Origin: Littorina saxatilis
Lineage: Eukaryota; Mollusca; Gastropoda; Littorinimorpha; Littorinidae
Assembly (NCBI RefSeq): GCF_037325665.1
Contig: NC_090250.1
Coordinates: 43,902,896-43,966,895, forward strand
DNA length: 64,000 bases
Direction of reading: 5' to 3'
How positions within the stretch are numbered: the stretch's first letter is position 1; the number at the start of each line of letters is the position of its first letter. This document shows positions 1-9,300 of this stretch, piece by piece. The position numbers were made by a program, and so were the translations under genes. The notes beneath the pieces were generated by a model. The model was not told where the DNA came from. It did not search any database and worked only from the letters and a program-made list of their open reading frames with translations.

Positions 1-1310
1 GAAGTAAACTCAGTTTTTACTTCAAAGTGTGGGGGGATCTTCCCACACTTTGAAGTAACTTACTTCAAAGCGTGGGACTTTTGCATCGCCTGTTTGAGCC
101 TGATGCACAGCGTAATTAAGATCGCCATGGCCTGATGATTTTGTCAAAAAAAATGGCAAAGTCTTTTGGATGAGTGAACAGAAAAAGTGAGCGAGCCAAG
201 AAACAGTGATGTTTATCCCATTGTTGAGTGTGACGAAAACTCGTGATGACGATTTTAAAACATGTTGGGTCACGCATGGTCCAATCTTACATGGTCCAAC
301 CTTACATGGTCCAATCTTACATGGTCCAATCTTACATGGTCCAATATATATTATTGGACCATGTAAGATTGGACCTTGTAAGATTGGACCATGTAAGGTT
401 GGACCATGTAAGGTTGGACCATGTAATATTGGACCATGTAAGATTGGACCATGTAAGGTTGGACCATGCAAGGTTGGACCATGTTTTATTGGACCATGTA
501 AGATTGGACCATGTAAGGTTGGACCGTGCAAGGTTGGACTATGTAAGGTTGGACCATGTAAGGTTGGACCATGTAAGGTTGGACCATGTAATGTTGGACC
601 ATGTAAGATTGGACCATGTAAGGTTGGACCATGTAAGATTGGACCATGTAAGGTTGGACCATGCGTAAGGTTGGACCATGTAAGATTGGACCATGTAAGG
701 TTGGACCATGTAAGGTTGGACCATGTAAGATTGGACCATGTAAGGTTGGACCATGTAAGGTTGGACCATGTAATATTGGACTATGTAAGGTTGGACCATG
801 TAAGGTTGGACCATGTAAGGTTGGACAGTGTAAGGTTGGACCATGTAAGGTTGGACCATGTAAGATTGGACCATGTAAGGTTGGACCATGTAAGGTTGGA
901 CCATGTAAGATTGGAGCATGCGTGACCCAACATGTTTTAAAATCGTCACCACGAGTTTTCGTCACACTCAACAATCATATGGGACATTGCTTAAAGCCTG
1001 ATAACAAACATCACCATGTTTCTTGGCTCGCTCACTTTTTCTGTTCACTCATCCAAAAGACTTTGCCATTTTTATTGACAAAATCATCAGGCTCAAACAG
1101 GCGATGCAAAAGTCCCACGCTTTGAAGTAAGTTACTTCAAAGTGTGGGAAGATCCCCCCACACTTTGAAGTAAAAACTGAGTTTACTTCAAAGTGTGGGA
1201 AGATCCACCCACACTTTGAAGTAAAAAATGGGTTTACTTCAAAGTGTGGGGCACATCCCCACACTTTGAAGTAATTTACTTCAAAGTGTGGGATTACTTC
1301 AAAGTGTGGT
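1..1310. mobile_element. Foldback element with long inverted arms around a minisatellite core (left end outside window)
   Basis: The segment at about 1-284 reappears in inverted orientation at about 909-1190. The shared blocks read, in order, a TTACTTCAAAGTGTGGG module, a CAGGCGATGCAAAAGTCCCA block, an ACTTTTTCTGTTCACTCATC block and a GTGACCCAACATGTTTTAAA block. The right arm has about 40 extra bases, so the arms have diverged by indels. Between the arms lies a 15-bp tandem array that itself switches orientation near position 350, so the single strand could fold back on itself. This is the layout of a non-autonomous foldback DNA element. No transposase is visible. The left terminus is cut by the window edge, so no target duplication can be scored. 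Confidence 0.75.
285..912. repeat. 15-bp minisatellite (GTAAGGTTGGACCAT), about 40 units, with an orientation switch
   Basis: The unit GTAAG(G/A)TTGGACCAT repeats with almost no length change from about 361 to 912. The first few units (285-350) run in the opposite orientation and meet the main array at an AT-rich centre around 345-357. Because 15 is a multiple of three and the unit lacks stops in most frames, several long frames (for example KVGPC or HGPTL repeats) stay open on both strands. They are by-products of the repeat and not genes. Confidence 0.9.
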
Positions 1311-1315
1311 GCAAC
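1120..1315. repeat. Palindromic 17-mer repeats (TTACTTCAAAGTGTGGG and its complement)
   Basis: Alternating forward and reversed copies of TTACTTCAAAGTGTGGG, separated by short AAGATC-type linkers, form the outer edge of the foldback element. The same module starts the window at 1-75. The alternation makes many short perfect hairpins. It ends directly against the LINE fragment that follows, so the element probably inserted in or beside that LINE copy. Confidence 0.8.
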
Positions 1316-1908
1316 ACAGCCATTTCGGCTCTTTCCAATAGTTTTAGATTCGATTTTGATGCAGCAAAAAATGCTTCTTGACCATATGTTAAACGGGATC
1401 TTATAATGGCTTTCGTAATGTGAAGCAGGCTGTCTTTATTTGAGGCCCAGGTCTCTCGTTTTAATACTTTGAGGAGACTTAGTGCTTTCTTGGTTTTTCC
1501 GACAAGGTTTTTGATGTGTGGCCCCCATGTTAGGTTCGGGGTGAAGGTAACGCCAAGGAATTTGACTTGTTTTTTAGACTCCATGGGTGTATTGTTAACG
1601 ATAATTGTGGATTTGTCGTGTAGCTTTTTTCTGGTGACAACCATGAATGTTGTTTTTTCGGCGGCGATTTCAAAGCCGTTTGTGTGCAAATAATGGATTA
1701 TTTTGTCTACTGCGTTTTGATATCTCTTTAAGTTAGTTTTGTGTTGAGTTTCTCTTGGTTTGTGATTTGACCACAGAGCCAGTTCGTCTGCATACAGTGA
1801 AATCACTGTTCCATTCGTCTCGGCTCTGTGGATGTCATACAGCATGATGCTGAACAATGTCGGTGCAATGACACTGCCCTGAGGGACTCCCATGTTAACT
1901 TTGTGTGC
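1310..1908 (-). pseudogene. Non-LTR retrotransposon reverse transcriptase fragment
   Basis: About 200 codons read on the minus strand with reverse transcriptase motif B (MGVPQGSVIAPTLFS), motif C (LYADELALW), the AAEKTTFMVV segment and the VKFLGVTF segment, followed by the thumb-like KTKKALSLLKVL stretch. It is clearly related to the longer LINE ORF at 5683-8664, which has MGVPQGSVIAPLLFS and LYADDIALC at the same places. The catalytic YADD box reads YADE, so the polymerase would probably be inactive even if complete. Endonuclease, the first half of the polymerase and the RNase H are absent, so this is a truncated copy. It is cut off by the foldback repeats on one side and by a SINE-like repeat on the other. 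Confidence 0.85.
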
Positions 1909-1912
1909 TGAG

Positions 1913-2120
1913 CTGTTCTATTAGCCGAACAGCAGTTCTATCCCACCGCGAATTGCGCCCACCGCCAAGAGTCGTTTTTGTGGATTATTTCGCATTTAGG
2001 TCCCAGGTAACATTATGAAGTTTTAATACGATCAATCGGACCTATTATCAAGTTAGTGTATCAACTTTTGAACGAACTGCGCCCAGTAGCTTCCCAGCAA
2101 AAAGCTGTTAAGTGGAGAAA

Positions 2121-2185
<65 letters not shown>

Positions 2186-2352
2186 TTAAAGTCTGCTGAG
2201 CCCAAGTACTAGCGTACTCGGGGATAAACAATAATAAACAAAAATTTAATAAAAAATAAAATAAAAAATAAAATAGATCGCCCATGCCGGGAATCGAACC
2301 CGGATCACTTTGGCCATAGGCGGACGTGCTTTCCACCAAGCCACCAACTGGC
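1913..2352 (-). repeat. SINE-like repeat with tRNA-like head, copy 1
   Basis: On the minus strand the unit begins at about 2352 with a tRNA-like head: a box-A-like TGGCTTGGTGG and a box-B GGTTCGATTCC. An AT-rich linker, a TACTTGGGCTCAGCAGAC block, a (GT)n run and a body ending near 1913 follow. The head is consistent with a polymerase III promoter of a tRNA-derived SINE. The body from 1913 to about 2215 is repeated almost exactly at 2356-2640 in the same orientation. Confidence 0.6.
2125..2183. repeat. (CA)n microsatellite
   Basis: About 29 uninterrupted CA dinucleotides inside the SINE-like body. The homologous position in the second copy (2557-2597) is shorter and interrupted, so it has varied in length since the duplication. 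Confidence 0.95.
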
Positions 2353-2355
2353 TGG

Positions 2356-2640
2356 CTGTTCTATTAGCCGTTCGGCCCACCGCGAATTGCGCCCACCGCC
2401 AAGAGTCGTTTTTGTGGATTATTTCGCATTTAGGTCCCAGGTAACATTATGAAGTTTTAATACGATCAATCGGACCTATTATTAAGTTAGTGTATCAACT
2501 TTTGAACGAACTGCGCCCAGTAGCTTCCCAGCAATAAGCTGTTAAGTGGAGAAAGACACACACACACACACACAGACTCACACACACACAGACACACGAT
2601 TAAAGTCTGCTGAGCCCAAGTACTAGCGTACTCAGGGAAA
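2356..2640 (-). repeat. SINE-like repeat body, copy 2 (direct duplicate)
   Basis: Nearly identical to 1913-2230, including the block GCGCCCACCGCCAAGAGTCG, the AATCGGACCTATTATTAAG block and the CA-rich run. The tRNA-like head is missing at its outer end. The two copies are direct repeats with one head between them, which suggests a local duplication or a second, 5'-truncated insertion. Confidence 0.7.
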
Positions 2641-2644
2641 ATGC

Positions 2645-3118
2645 AGAGTCTATTATCTACAAATATCAACAATACACCCCCTTTCGATCTGGAAAAACGA
2701 AGCTAGTGTAGCCGTTTGAAAATTCATTGTTGTATTCCAGCGTAGTACTCATAGTAGGATATCCTTATTTGGAAAATGCCAAGCGCAAAACACCTCTCAA
2801 ATCTCGTGCATTTCGTGCGTTTAAAAAAAAGCGTGGACAGCGCTCCAGTGTCAAACTGTTGCTGCACTTGCCTTGGGCGTGGCTATAAGCATAGTGACAT
2901 GAATTTGATTGGTCAGTATTTTTAGGCAAAGCATATGTTCTTTCTTTCTTTATTTGGTGTTTAACGTCGTTTTCAACCACGAAGGTTATATCGCGACGGA
3001 GCATATGTTCTCAGCAAACAGAAAACAAAATATTGGAAGCGTGAGTCACGCTACCCAAAAATAAAATCTTTTTTTACATATATTTTTTTTCTATAATTTT
3101 TTTCCCCATGGTTCATTC
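2645..3118 (-). mobile_element. Fragment of the TTAA-target 'AGGTGGTCGTCTAC' repeat family
   Basis: This stretch matches, in reverse orientation, the interior of the complete element at 23489-24019. Shared landmarks are the GAATTTGATTGGTCAG segment, the GGAAGCGTGAGTCACGCTAC segment and the CCATGGTTCATTCATC segment. It is interrupted at 2941-2999 by a short retroposed fragment with duplicated target. No coding capacity is evident, so it is a non-autonomous DNA element copy. Confidence 0.7.
2941..2999 (-). mobile_element. 5'-truncated SINE tail with target duplication
   Basis: A 58-59 base piece (TTTATTTGGTGTTTAACGTC ... TATATCGCGACGG) is the tail end of the repeat found full length at 35543-35921 and 62359-62721. 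It is flanked by the duplicated target AGCATATGTTCT (ending at 2940 and restarting at 3000). Read on the minus strand it ends in an A-rich AAATAAAGAAAGAAA tail. Extreme 5' truncation, an A-rich 3' end and an 11-12 bp duplication are the marks of LINE-driven retroposition. Confidence 0.8.
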
Positions 3119-3540
3119 ATCATCTATATATATATACGACTTGTGTCTGTTTGTGTGTCTGTGTGTCTGTGTGTCTGTCTGTGAGTTCGCGATGCACGGC
3201 CAAAGTTCTCGATGGATCTGCTTCAAATTTGGTGGGCATATTCAGGTAGACCCGGGACAGGACACAACCTGGTCGATATTTCAACACGTGCTCTCAGCGC
3301 GCAGCGCTGAACCGATTTTGGTTCCACCTCAGCTATTTTGGTTCCACCTCAGCTACCCGGGCCCCCATACCGACACACCAAAGCCAAAGTTCTCGGTGGA
3401 TCTTTTTCAAATTTGGACACCGTATTCAGCTACACCCCGGACACAATATCATCGATGAGATATTTCAACACGTGCTCTCAGCGCGCAGCGCTGAACCGAT
3501 TTTGGTTTTTGTGTTCATTTCACCATTATAAGTAACTCTT
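3118..3540 (+). repeat. Dispersed repeat with an internal direct duplication
   Basis: A block running from CCAAAGTTCTCG through CTTCAAATTTGG to ATTTCAACACGTGCTCTCAG and GCGCAGCGCTGAACCGATTT occurs at about 3200-3330 and again at about 3382-3505. It is preceded by a (TA)n and a TGTG-rich run. No protein is recognised. The next 250 bases to about 3790 hold nothing I can identify. Confidence 0.5.
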
Positions 3541-3792
3541 CCTTATCTTCTCATCTTCTCCAGGTTTTCAGCGTTTACCTCCCTTCCTTCGTATGGTGCA
3601 CTATATGAGTGGGGCGTCTTCGGATATTCCCGGCGTTCTGTTACTATTTTTAGAAGGTCACCGCAGTGTCCAGAACGTAAATTGGACCCGTAAATTATCC
3701 TCACTGTAAAAGTGCAAAGGTCGAATCAATTTATAGCCACGCGAAAAATACACTGTCATCTATCTCTCTATAGATACGGCTTCTCTGTGTTT

Positions 3793-3799
3793 GTGTGTG

Positions 3800-3864
<65 letters not shown>
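3793..3864. repeat. (GT)n microsatellite at the edge of the inverted LINE segment
   Basis: About 35 GT dinucleotides. The minus-strand LINE reading frame runs straight into this run and encodes a meaningless His-Thr tail there. This marks the left edge of the inserted LINE sequence. Confidence 0.95.
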
Positions 3865-3865
<1 letters not shown>

Positions 3866-3869
3866 TCTC

Positions 3870-4775
3870 TATGTGAGCAACACCTGGGGATTGTTCAGTT
3901 CTGTTTGTGATGTGGTCTGGCGGCTTTTGTGTATTTGTATTGCCATCCAAGAGGGTATGTGCATCGGCAGACTTAGTGACAGCGTCCTTGAAAACTGCCC
4001 AGTCCGCCTTTTTATAATTGTATTTTAAGGCTTTTGGACCTGGCTCTGTGTGTGGTGATTTCCCAATAATGGATATCATGATTGGTAAGTGGTCGCTTTT
4101 TAATTTATCTGACACAACGCACCAGTCCGTTGTTAATCCGAGAGTGGGACTAACCAAGGTTATGTCAATGGCGGAGGGGTGTTGGTTTGAGATATCGGGT
4201 ATTCTGGTTGCTGATCCGTCATTTAGTAAGTACACATTTGATTGCGTTATATAGGTGGCAAGGCTCTTTCCCACGGCACATGTCTGATCGGGGAAGTTGG
4301 CATCCCACAGGGGGTTTCGGCCATTAACATCTCCTCCGATCACCCAGGTGCGTCTTCCGTCGAGCTCTGGGAGCCAGCTGAAAATCGGGCCTTTGGTAAT
4401 GTTTCTGTTATATATGTTTAATAAGAAGATGGATGGGCCATCATTCAGCAGAAGTTCAACTAGGTTTGAATGTATTTTTGTGTCGGCCGGAACAGGGGTT
4501 GGGTGAACATTGTACTTCAGATTGTCTCTGACATAGGTTACTGTGTACTTGATAGTTTGTGCTCCGCTCGTATCATCAACCTGATAATCTGTGACGGGTG
4601 GGTAAAAGAAACCAGATATGAGGGGGAGTTTTCCCGCATGACAAAGTGGGGACTGTATCAATAATACATTGAACATGTTGTTTTGGTTAAGATAATTAAT
4701 AAGGTACGGTAGAGCAGTGTTAAGGGAACGACAGTTCCACTGCAGTATATTTATTCTTGAATCCATTTCAATCAC
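3870..4775 (-). CDS. LINE ORF2 N-terminus: apurinic-type endonuclease domain (inverted segment)
   Basis: About 300 codons encode an exonuclease-endonuclease-phosphatase (EEP) domain, the target-nicking enzyme of non-LTR retrotransposons. Visible motifs are ILQWNCRSLN near residue 9, GGDVNGRNPLWD (the GDFN-type block) near 150, SAIDITLVSP near 205 and the catalytic SDHLPIMIS near 230. The usual metal-binding glutamate motif (LLQET) appears as LLIQSPLC, so this copy may be catalytically dead. The frame runs into the GT microsatellite, so the downstream reverse transcriptase is missing on this strand. The matching polymerase half is found on the plus strand immediately to the right. The domain is clear, and the family (I-superfamily-like) is inferred from the RNase H of the other half. 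Confidence 0.88.
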
Positions 4776-4822
4776 AGAAGACCTAAAGTCTGTTGTGACC
4801 GTTTGATCTGCCCCTCAACTCT

Positions 4823-5619
4823 CTATGTCATTGTGTTGTCAAGGGGTTGAGACTCTGTTACAGATCTGCCTCCCTGAATGCCGAGAAGAGCGCATTGAGT
4901 GGTAAGTATCTTATTTAAGGCTGGTGGAGTTGGATTTTCCTTTGGCTTAAATATTTCAGTATATAGCCCTGTCAGAAGTGTCAGAACATTTTCGGGGCTT
5001 TCATTCGTTTTTGCTTCAATAAGTGCAGCTAGGATGCCAGTGACGAATTTGAACACCTCACCGCAGTTCTCGGCGCTCATCATCTTCATCTTTGCATAGC
5101 TTTCTTTTAAAATATGTTGTCTGAGGCAGTCTTCGGACTGTGGCTTTGGTGTGTTTTGTGTTTCATCTTCCTCAACAATCATCAACTTTGGTTCATCCAT
5201 GAACAAGTCATCATAATCGTGTGTGTGGGAAGTTTGAGATTCTGCATCAGCAACCTTTTTCTCATTGTTTGTTGTTGGCTGTTTGTTTGTCTTTGTTTTG
5301 TCTGCTGCTTTTGTGGGGGCCTTTTTTACATTGTGTGTTGATTTTAGTTTCTGGGCAACAGTATAGACTCATTATTAATAGGGTTTATGTCAGTTCTTTG
5401 TCCAGGTCTCTGGAGGGCGATATTTTGCTCTGAAATGGGGTTTTCACTACGAGGGTTGCTTGGTCCGCCTTGATTTCCTGTGCGTATGCGGCTTGTTGTT
5501 GGTTCTGGCCAGATAGTGCTATAATCCTGTTTTTCAATCTCAGCCACGAAAGCTGGGGAGGTAGCCAGGTTTCTCTTTGCTTTGCTGGCACCGCGAGGAG
5601 CACTTTTCCCCCCTGCCAT
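4823..5619 (-). pseudogene. LINE ORF1 (Lys/Pro/Gln-rich, in two frames)
   Basis: Two minus-strand frames lie upstream of the endonuclease. The first starts with ATG at 5617-5619 (MAGGKSAPRGASKAKR) and stops at 5344. The second is open from about 5340 to 4823, is Lys-rich at the start (KKAPTKAADKTKTN) and ends with a helical segment (FKFVTGILAALIEAK). The change of frame near 5345 suggests one frameshift in an original ORF1 of about 265 codons. No zinc knuckle or RRM is obvious, so the nucleic-acid-binding role is inferred only from position. It begins within about 20 bases of the strand-switch point near 5640, so the inverted segment reaches close to the element's own 5' end. Confidence 0.65.
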
Positions 5620-5640
5620 TTTTAGTCCCAAGAAAGTATC

Positions 5641-8600
5641 GACAACAAATATAAACAGCTAAGATCAAACCTGCTGAATGCAATGGAATTGTCAATCCCC
5701 AAAACAAAACCTTTTATCGGACCCAGTAGAACTGATCAGAGCCCATGGTGGACAGAAGAATGCAGAACAGCCATCAGGTTAAAAAGAACTGCAAAAGAGA
5801 AGTATGATCGCTTCAGGTCTGCACAAAACCACAACAATATGAAATCAACTGAAGAACAATGTGACAAAATTATAGACAAAGCAAAAAAAGAATATTTTGA
5901 AAACATGTCCAGCAAAGTGAGCGATTACAGAGATGCTGGAAAAATTTGGACCAAAATAAGGAAATTCAAATGCAGACACAAGCAGGCTGAACGTCCTCTT
6001 ATGCACGAAGGAAAAAAATATGAAAGCCTTCCTGAAAAAGCAGAACTGTTTGCAGATATTTTTGCAGCAGCAAGCCAAACAGATAAACTGTTATGTGAGC
6101 AGGAACTCTTCCGTAAGAAGTGGGAGGATAAACAGGACTTAAACGACCCAGAACTCAACCTTTCCTTAAAAATAAATGCTCCCTTATCCATTCAAGAACT
6201 GAAAACGGCTATAGCATCGGTGACAAAAGTCCGATCCGCCTGTGGTTCTGATCCAATAAACTATCAGGTCATACAACATTTACCAAACCAAGGATTAAAT
6301 CTTTCACTGGATTTTTATTCAACATGCTGGAAGTCTGGCCTGATTCCCTCAGCTTGGAAAGAGGCTGTTGTGATCCCCATTTTAAAGCCTGGAAAACCAA
6401 GAGCTGACCCTTCCAACTGGCGCCCTATATCTCTGACCTCCCATCTGAGCAAAATCTATGAAAGAATACTAAAATCCAGACTAGAAGATGAAATGGAAAG
6501 AAAAAAGGTAATACCCCTGTGCCAAGCCGGTTTCCGTCGAGGCAGGGGTGTCTCGGATCACATTGTAAAACTGTCCTCCAAAATTAAGAAAGCTCTCTCA
6601 CGCAAGAAGTCTCTCTTTGCTGTCTTTTTTGACATCAAAAAAGCCTACGATACAGTATGGCACCAACGATTGTTGTTCAAATTGAAGCAATTAGGCATCA
6701 GTGGTAATATGTTTCAATACATAAAAAGCTTTCTACTGAACAGGTCCTTTCAAACTGATTATAAAGGTGCCAAATCATCCACTCGCAAAGTTGACATGGG
6801 AGTGCCACAGGGCTCAGTAATAGCACCACTGCTTTTTAGCATTATGCTGCATGACATATCGACAATTAAAACACATGGAGCCGAACTGACGCTTTATGCG
6901 GATGATATTGCTCTATGCAAAGAGTATCAAAACAAAACCTATAAAACAGAACACAAATTCTCTAAAGAGTGGCAAACAGCTATAGATAACATTGCGAACT
7001 ATATGCGGGAGAATGGCTTCACTCTCTCTGCCGAGAAAACTGTATTCGTTGTCTTTACAAACCGAAAACTGGAAGATCGAGAAAAGATACAGTTCTCACT
7101 AGATAAATCTATTGTCTCACCCAGTCAGCAGGTGAAATATCTGGGCGTACTTTTCACCTCAAATGGACTATGGACTGCTCACTTAAAGTATCTTTTAAGC
7201 AAAGCAAATAAGACCATCAACCTTCTTAAAATACTGGCTGCCCAACCATGGGCAAAGTGCCCAGTTATTCTAACAAACATCACCAGAGCTCTTATAAGAT
7301 CAAAACTACCATATGGACAGGAGGCCTACTTCTCGTCGGCTCGAAAATGGCTTGATAAGCTACAGTCAGCGGAATGTCGTGCCCTTCGGCTTGCCCTCGG
7401 ACACCCAAGGCATTCAAAGCAGGCCATTGTATACCACCAAGCAGGATTCCTCCCTCTTGACATGTGGCGGCGTAAGTGCTGCGCAGATTACAATGTTCGA
7501 GCCAACACAGTGCAAAACTCAACAAAAGAGGAGCTACAACCGCATTACAATCATGTCCAAAACAAAAAGGCCCACTTTGGCACTACTTTCTCCTCACTGG
7601 CTCAATTCAATGCTTCACTCTTTAGTGAAATCAGTGTCGACCCAAATGATGTGGCCCAAAACCCCATATCTCGTGATCCCTCATGGACAATGAAAGAAAT
7701 GAATTTTGACACAGAATATTGCACAGCTACAAAGGATGATCAGTTATTACTCAGGATACAAGCCGTTGAGCACATTGATACTGTATACAAAGGCCATGTT
7801 CATGTTTACACAGACGGGTCAGTGTTGGATGACAAGAAGGCTGGCGCAGCTTTTGTAATCCCCAGCGATGACATGACTGGGAAATTTAAACTGTGCAACA
7901 GAAACTCGATCTTCTCAGCTGAGCTCCTTGCCATCTGCATGTCGCTTGTTCATCTCAATCTCAAGAAGACTCCTCCTCAAAAGATAGTTATATTTTCTGA
8001 CTCCAAAGCAGCCATTGAAGCATTAAGATCTAACAAAAGATCAAAAAGACATGATCTTGTCATTGCCATAAAGGAGCTGGCAAATAAAATTATAAAAAAA
8101 GGAAGCGAGATTAACCTGGTCTGGTGTCCAGCACACGTGAACGTGCCTGGCAACGAGAAAGCGGACAAAGCCGCTAAAGAAGCTGCCCAAGGCATAGGCG
8201 CCTCCGAGGTAGACCTGCCATTGTCTGCTTCTGAGATCAGTAGCCTTACAGACTCTCTTCTCTGGAGAGAATGGAGGAACAAATATATGCACACGGCTAT
8301 AAGCTCTGGCTGGCTCATTCGGGAAGCCCCATCAAAACAGATGAACACCTATAATGCATGCCCACGTGTAATAAAAAGGATTAACCGCCTAAGGGCAGAA
8401 ACTGGGAATTACCAATTAATTCTAGAGCTTAAATGCACCTGTCAATCTGACCTCACCATTGCTCATTTGACTTTGGAGTGTGATTTGAACTCATGCCACT
8501 TTCAACCCCTGACTCAGTTTATAAACTCAAATAGAAATATTCTGCCAAATACCTCAAAGGAAAAATTAAGCTATCTTTTAAGTTTTAATAAAGACCTTGG

Positions 8601-8664
8601 GTGGCAAGGTCCCAAACTTATCGCTGGACTTATGCACACGCACCCACTTGGTCCCTGGATATGA
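5641..8664 (+). CDS. LINE ORF2 C-terminal part: reverse transcriptase, RNase H and Cys/His finger
   Basis: The frame is open for 993 codons from the first ATG at 5683, and coding similarity extends back to about 5641. The polymerase shows WRPISLTSHLSKIYERIL, QAGFRRGRGVSDHI, motif A FFDIKKAYDTVW, motif B MGVPQGSVIAPLLFS and an intact YADD at about residues 405-408. RNase H follows with Asp711 (YTDGS), Glu747 (SAELLAI), Asp773 (FSDSKAA), His818 (CPAH) and Asp828 (NEKADKAAKEA), so the D-E-D-D set is complete. A CTC-x8-H-x4-C-like finger ends the protein near 920-935. RNase H plus APE-type endonuclease points to the I superfamily (I/Nimb-like). The polymerase half looks intact, but its endonuclease half lies on the opposite strand to the left, so this copy could not express a full ORF2. 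Confidence 0.93.
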   Translation, partial: DNKYKQLRSNLLNAMELSIPKTKPFIGPSRTDQSPWWTEECRTAIRLKRTAKEKYDRFRSAQNHNNMKSTEEQCDKIIDKAKKEYFENMSSKVSDYRDAGKIWTKIRKFKCRHKQAERPLMHEGKKYESLPEKAELFADIFAAASQTDKLLCEQELFRKKWEDKQDLNDPELNLSLKINAPLSIQELKTAIASVTKVRSACGSDPINYQVIQHLPNQGLNLSLDFYSTCWKSGLIPSAWKEAVVIPILKPGKPRADPSNWRPISLTSHLSKIYERILKSRLEDEMERKKVIPLCQAGFRRGRGVSDHIVKLSSKIKKALSRKKSLFAVFFDIKKAYDTVWHQRLLFKLKQLGISGNMFQYIKSFLLNRSFQTDYKGAKSSTRKVDMGVPQGSVIAPLLFSIMLHDISTIKTHGAELTLYADDIALCKEYQNKTYKTEHKFSKEWQTAIDNIANYMRENGFTLSAEKTVFVVFTNRKLEDREKIQFSLDKSIVSPSQQVKYLGVLFTSNGLWTAHLKYLLSKANKTINLLKILAAQPWAKCPVILTNITRALIRSKLPYGQEAYFSSARKWLDKLQSAECRALRLALGHPRHSKQAIVYHQAGFLPLDMWRRKCCADYNVRANTVQNSTKEELQPHYNHVQNKKAHFGTTFSSLAQFNASLFSEISVDPNDVAQNPISRDPSWTMKEMNFDTEYCTATKDDQLLLRIQAVEHIDTVYKGHVHVYTDGSVLDDKKAGAAFVIPSDDMTGKFKLCNRNSIFSAELLAICMSLVHLNLKKTPPQKIVIFSDSKAAIEALRSNKRSKRHDLVIAIKELANKIIKKGSEINLVWCPAHVNVPGNEKADKAAKEAAQGIGASEVDLPLSASEISSLTDSLLWREWRNKYMHTAISSGWLIREAPSKQMNTYNACPRVIKRINRLRAETGNYQLILELKCTCQSDLTIAHLTLECDLNSCHFQPLTQFINSNRNILPNTSKEKLSYLLSFNKDLGWQGPKLIAGLMHTHPLGPWI

Positions 8665-8930
8665 AGAGACGTTGCTGCGGCTGACGCCATTGCTTCTCAT
8701 ACAGCTACTATATATTTTTATCAGAACTTTTAAAAATACCATTTTATATCCAAGTATCTCTTAACACCATTTTTAATTAGATGAGCGAGAGTGTGCGGGG
8801 GGCGGGAGGGTGGTGAACCACTGTACATAAAGGGAAAGTTTGTGTGCGTGCCTGTGTGTGTTCTTAATCTAAGACAAATGTCGCCAATGTTTTTACAGAG
8901 TGACGTTAAATAAACGATTTTATCATATGT
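8665..8930 (+). repeat. LINE 3' untranslated region
   Basis: After the stop codon the sequence ends with a GTGACGTTAAATAAACG segment around 8900-8917. This holds an AATAAA-type signal and resembles the GACGTTAAA end of the SINE family at 62359-62721. The exact end and a target duplication could not be fixed, because the left edge lies in a GT repeat. Confidence 0.5.
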
Positions 8931-9258
8931 TTTTTTATGTTCTGGCCTTCCTTTGAAAAGCCATAACAGTGTTAAAAGGGCTTAAAGATAAGCTCTAAAT
9001 GTCTTAATCCTGTGTGAGTGGACTTCGCCTCCAAAGGTGATTAACACGGTTACATTCGTCGACAAGGATGGGACTCGATATGGTCAGGAATGGCATTATG
9101 GCCACTGAATCATTTTCGTGCTGTTCCCATTCCACGAATCTGGGAGGGACCTAAGCTTGGCGGGTCCATTGTTCGGACCCGGCGAAGCCGGCGTACGGCT
9201 CTAAGTACTTCTTCCCGGCGAAGCCGGCTACCCGGCGAAGCGGGTATTCATTCTAGTT
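8931..9258. other. Gene-free stretch with GGCGAAGCCGG repeats
   Basis: I see no gene here. At about 9178-9245 the motif GGCGAAGC(C/G)GG occurs four times at irregular spacing (a short degenerate tandem array). Stop codons are frequent in all frames. Confidence 0.5.
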
Positions 9259-9300
9259 TGACATAATTTTGTATCGAAATCTAACCATAAGATTATTGAA

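Noticed and set aside
285-912. CRISPR-like array
   Set aside because: Units are contiguous 15-mers with no unique spacers, in an animal-type sequence; it is a minisatellite.
22-1125. Several long open frames on both strands (HGPTL, KVGPC, MVQPY repeats)
   Set aside because: They are translations of a 15-bp tandem repeat that lacks stops in most frames; no start context, domain or codon bias supports a gene.
3795-4028. Plus-strand frame of Cys-Val repeats
   Set aside because: Translation of the GT microsatellite opposite the LINE endonuclease.
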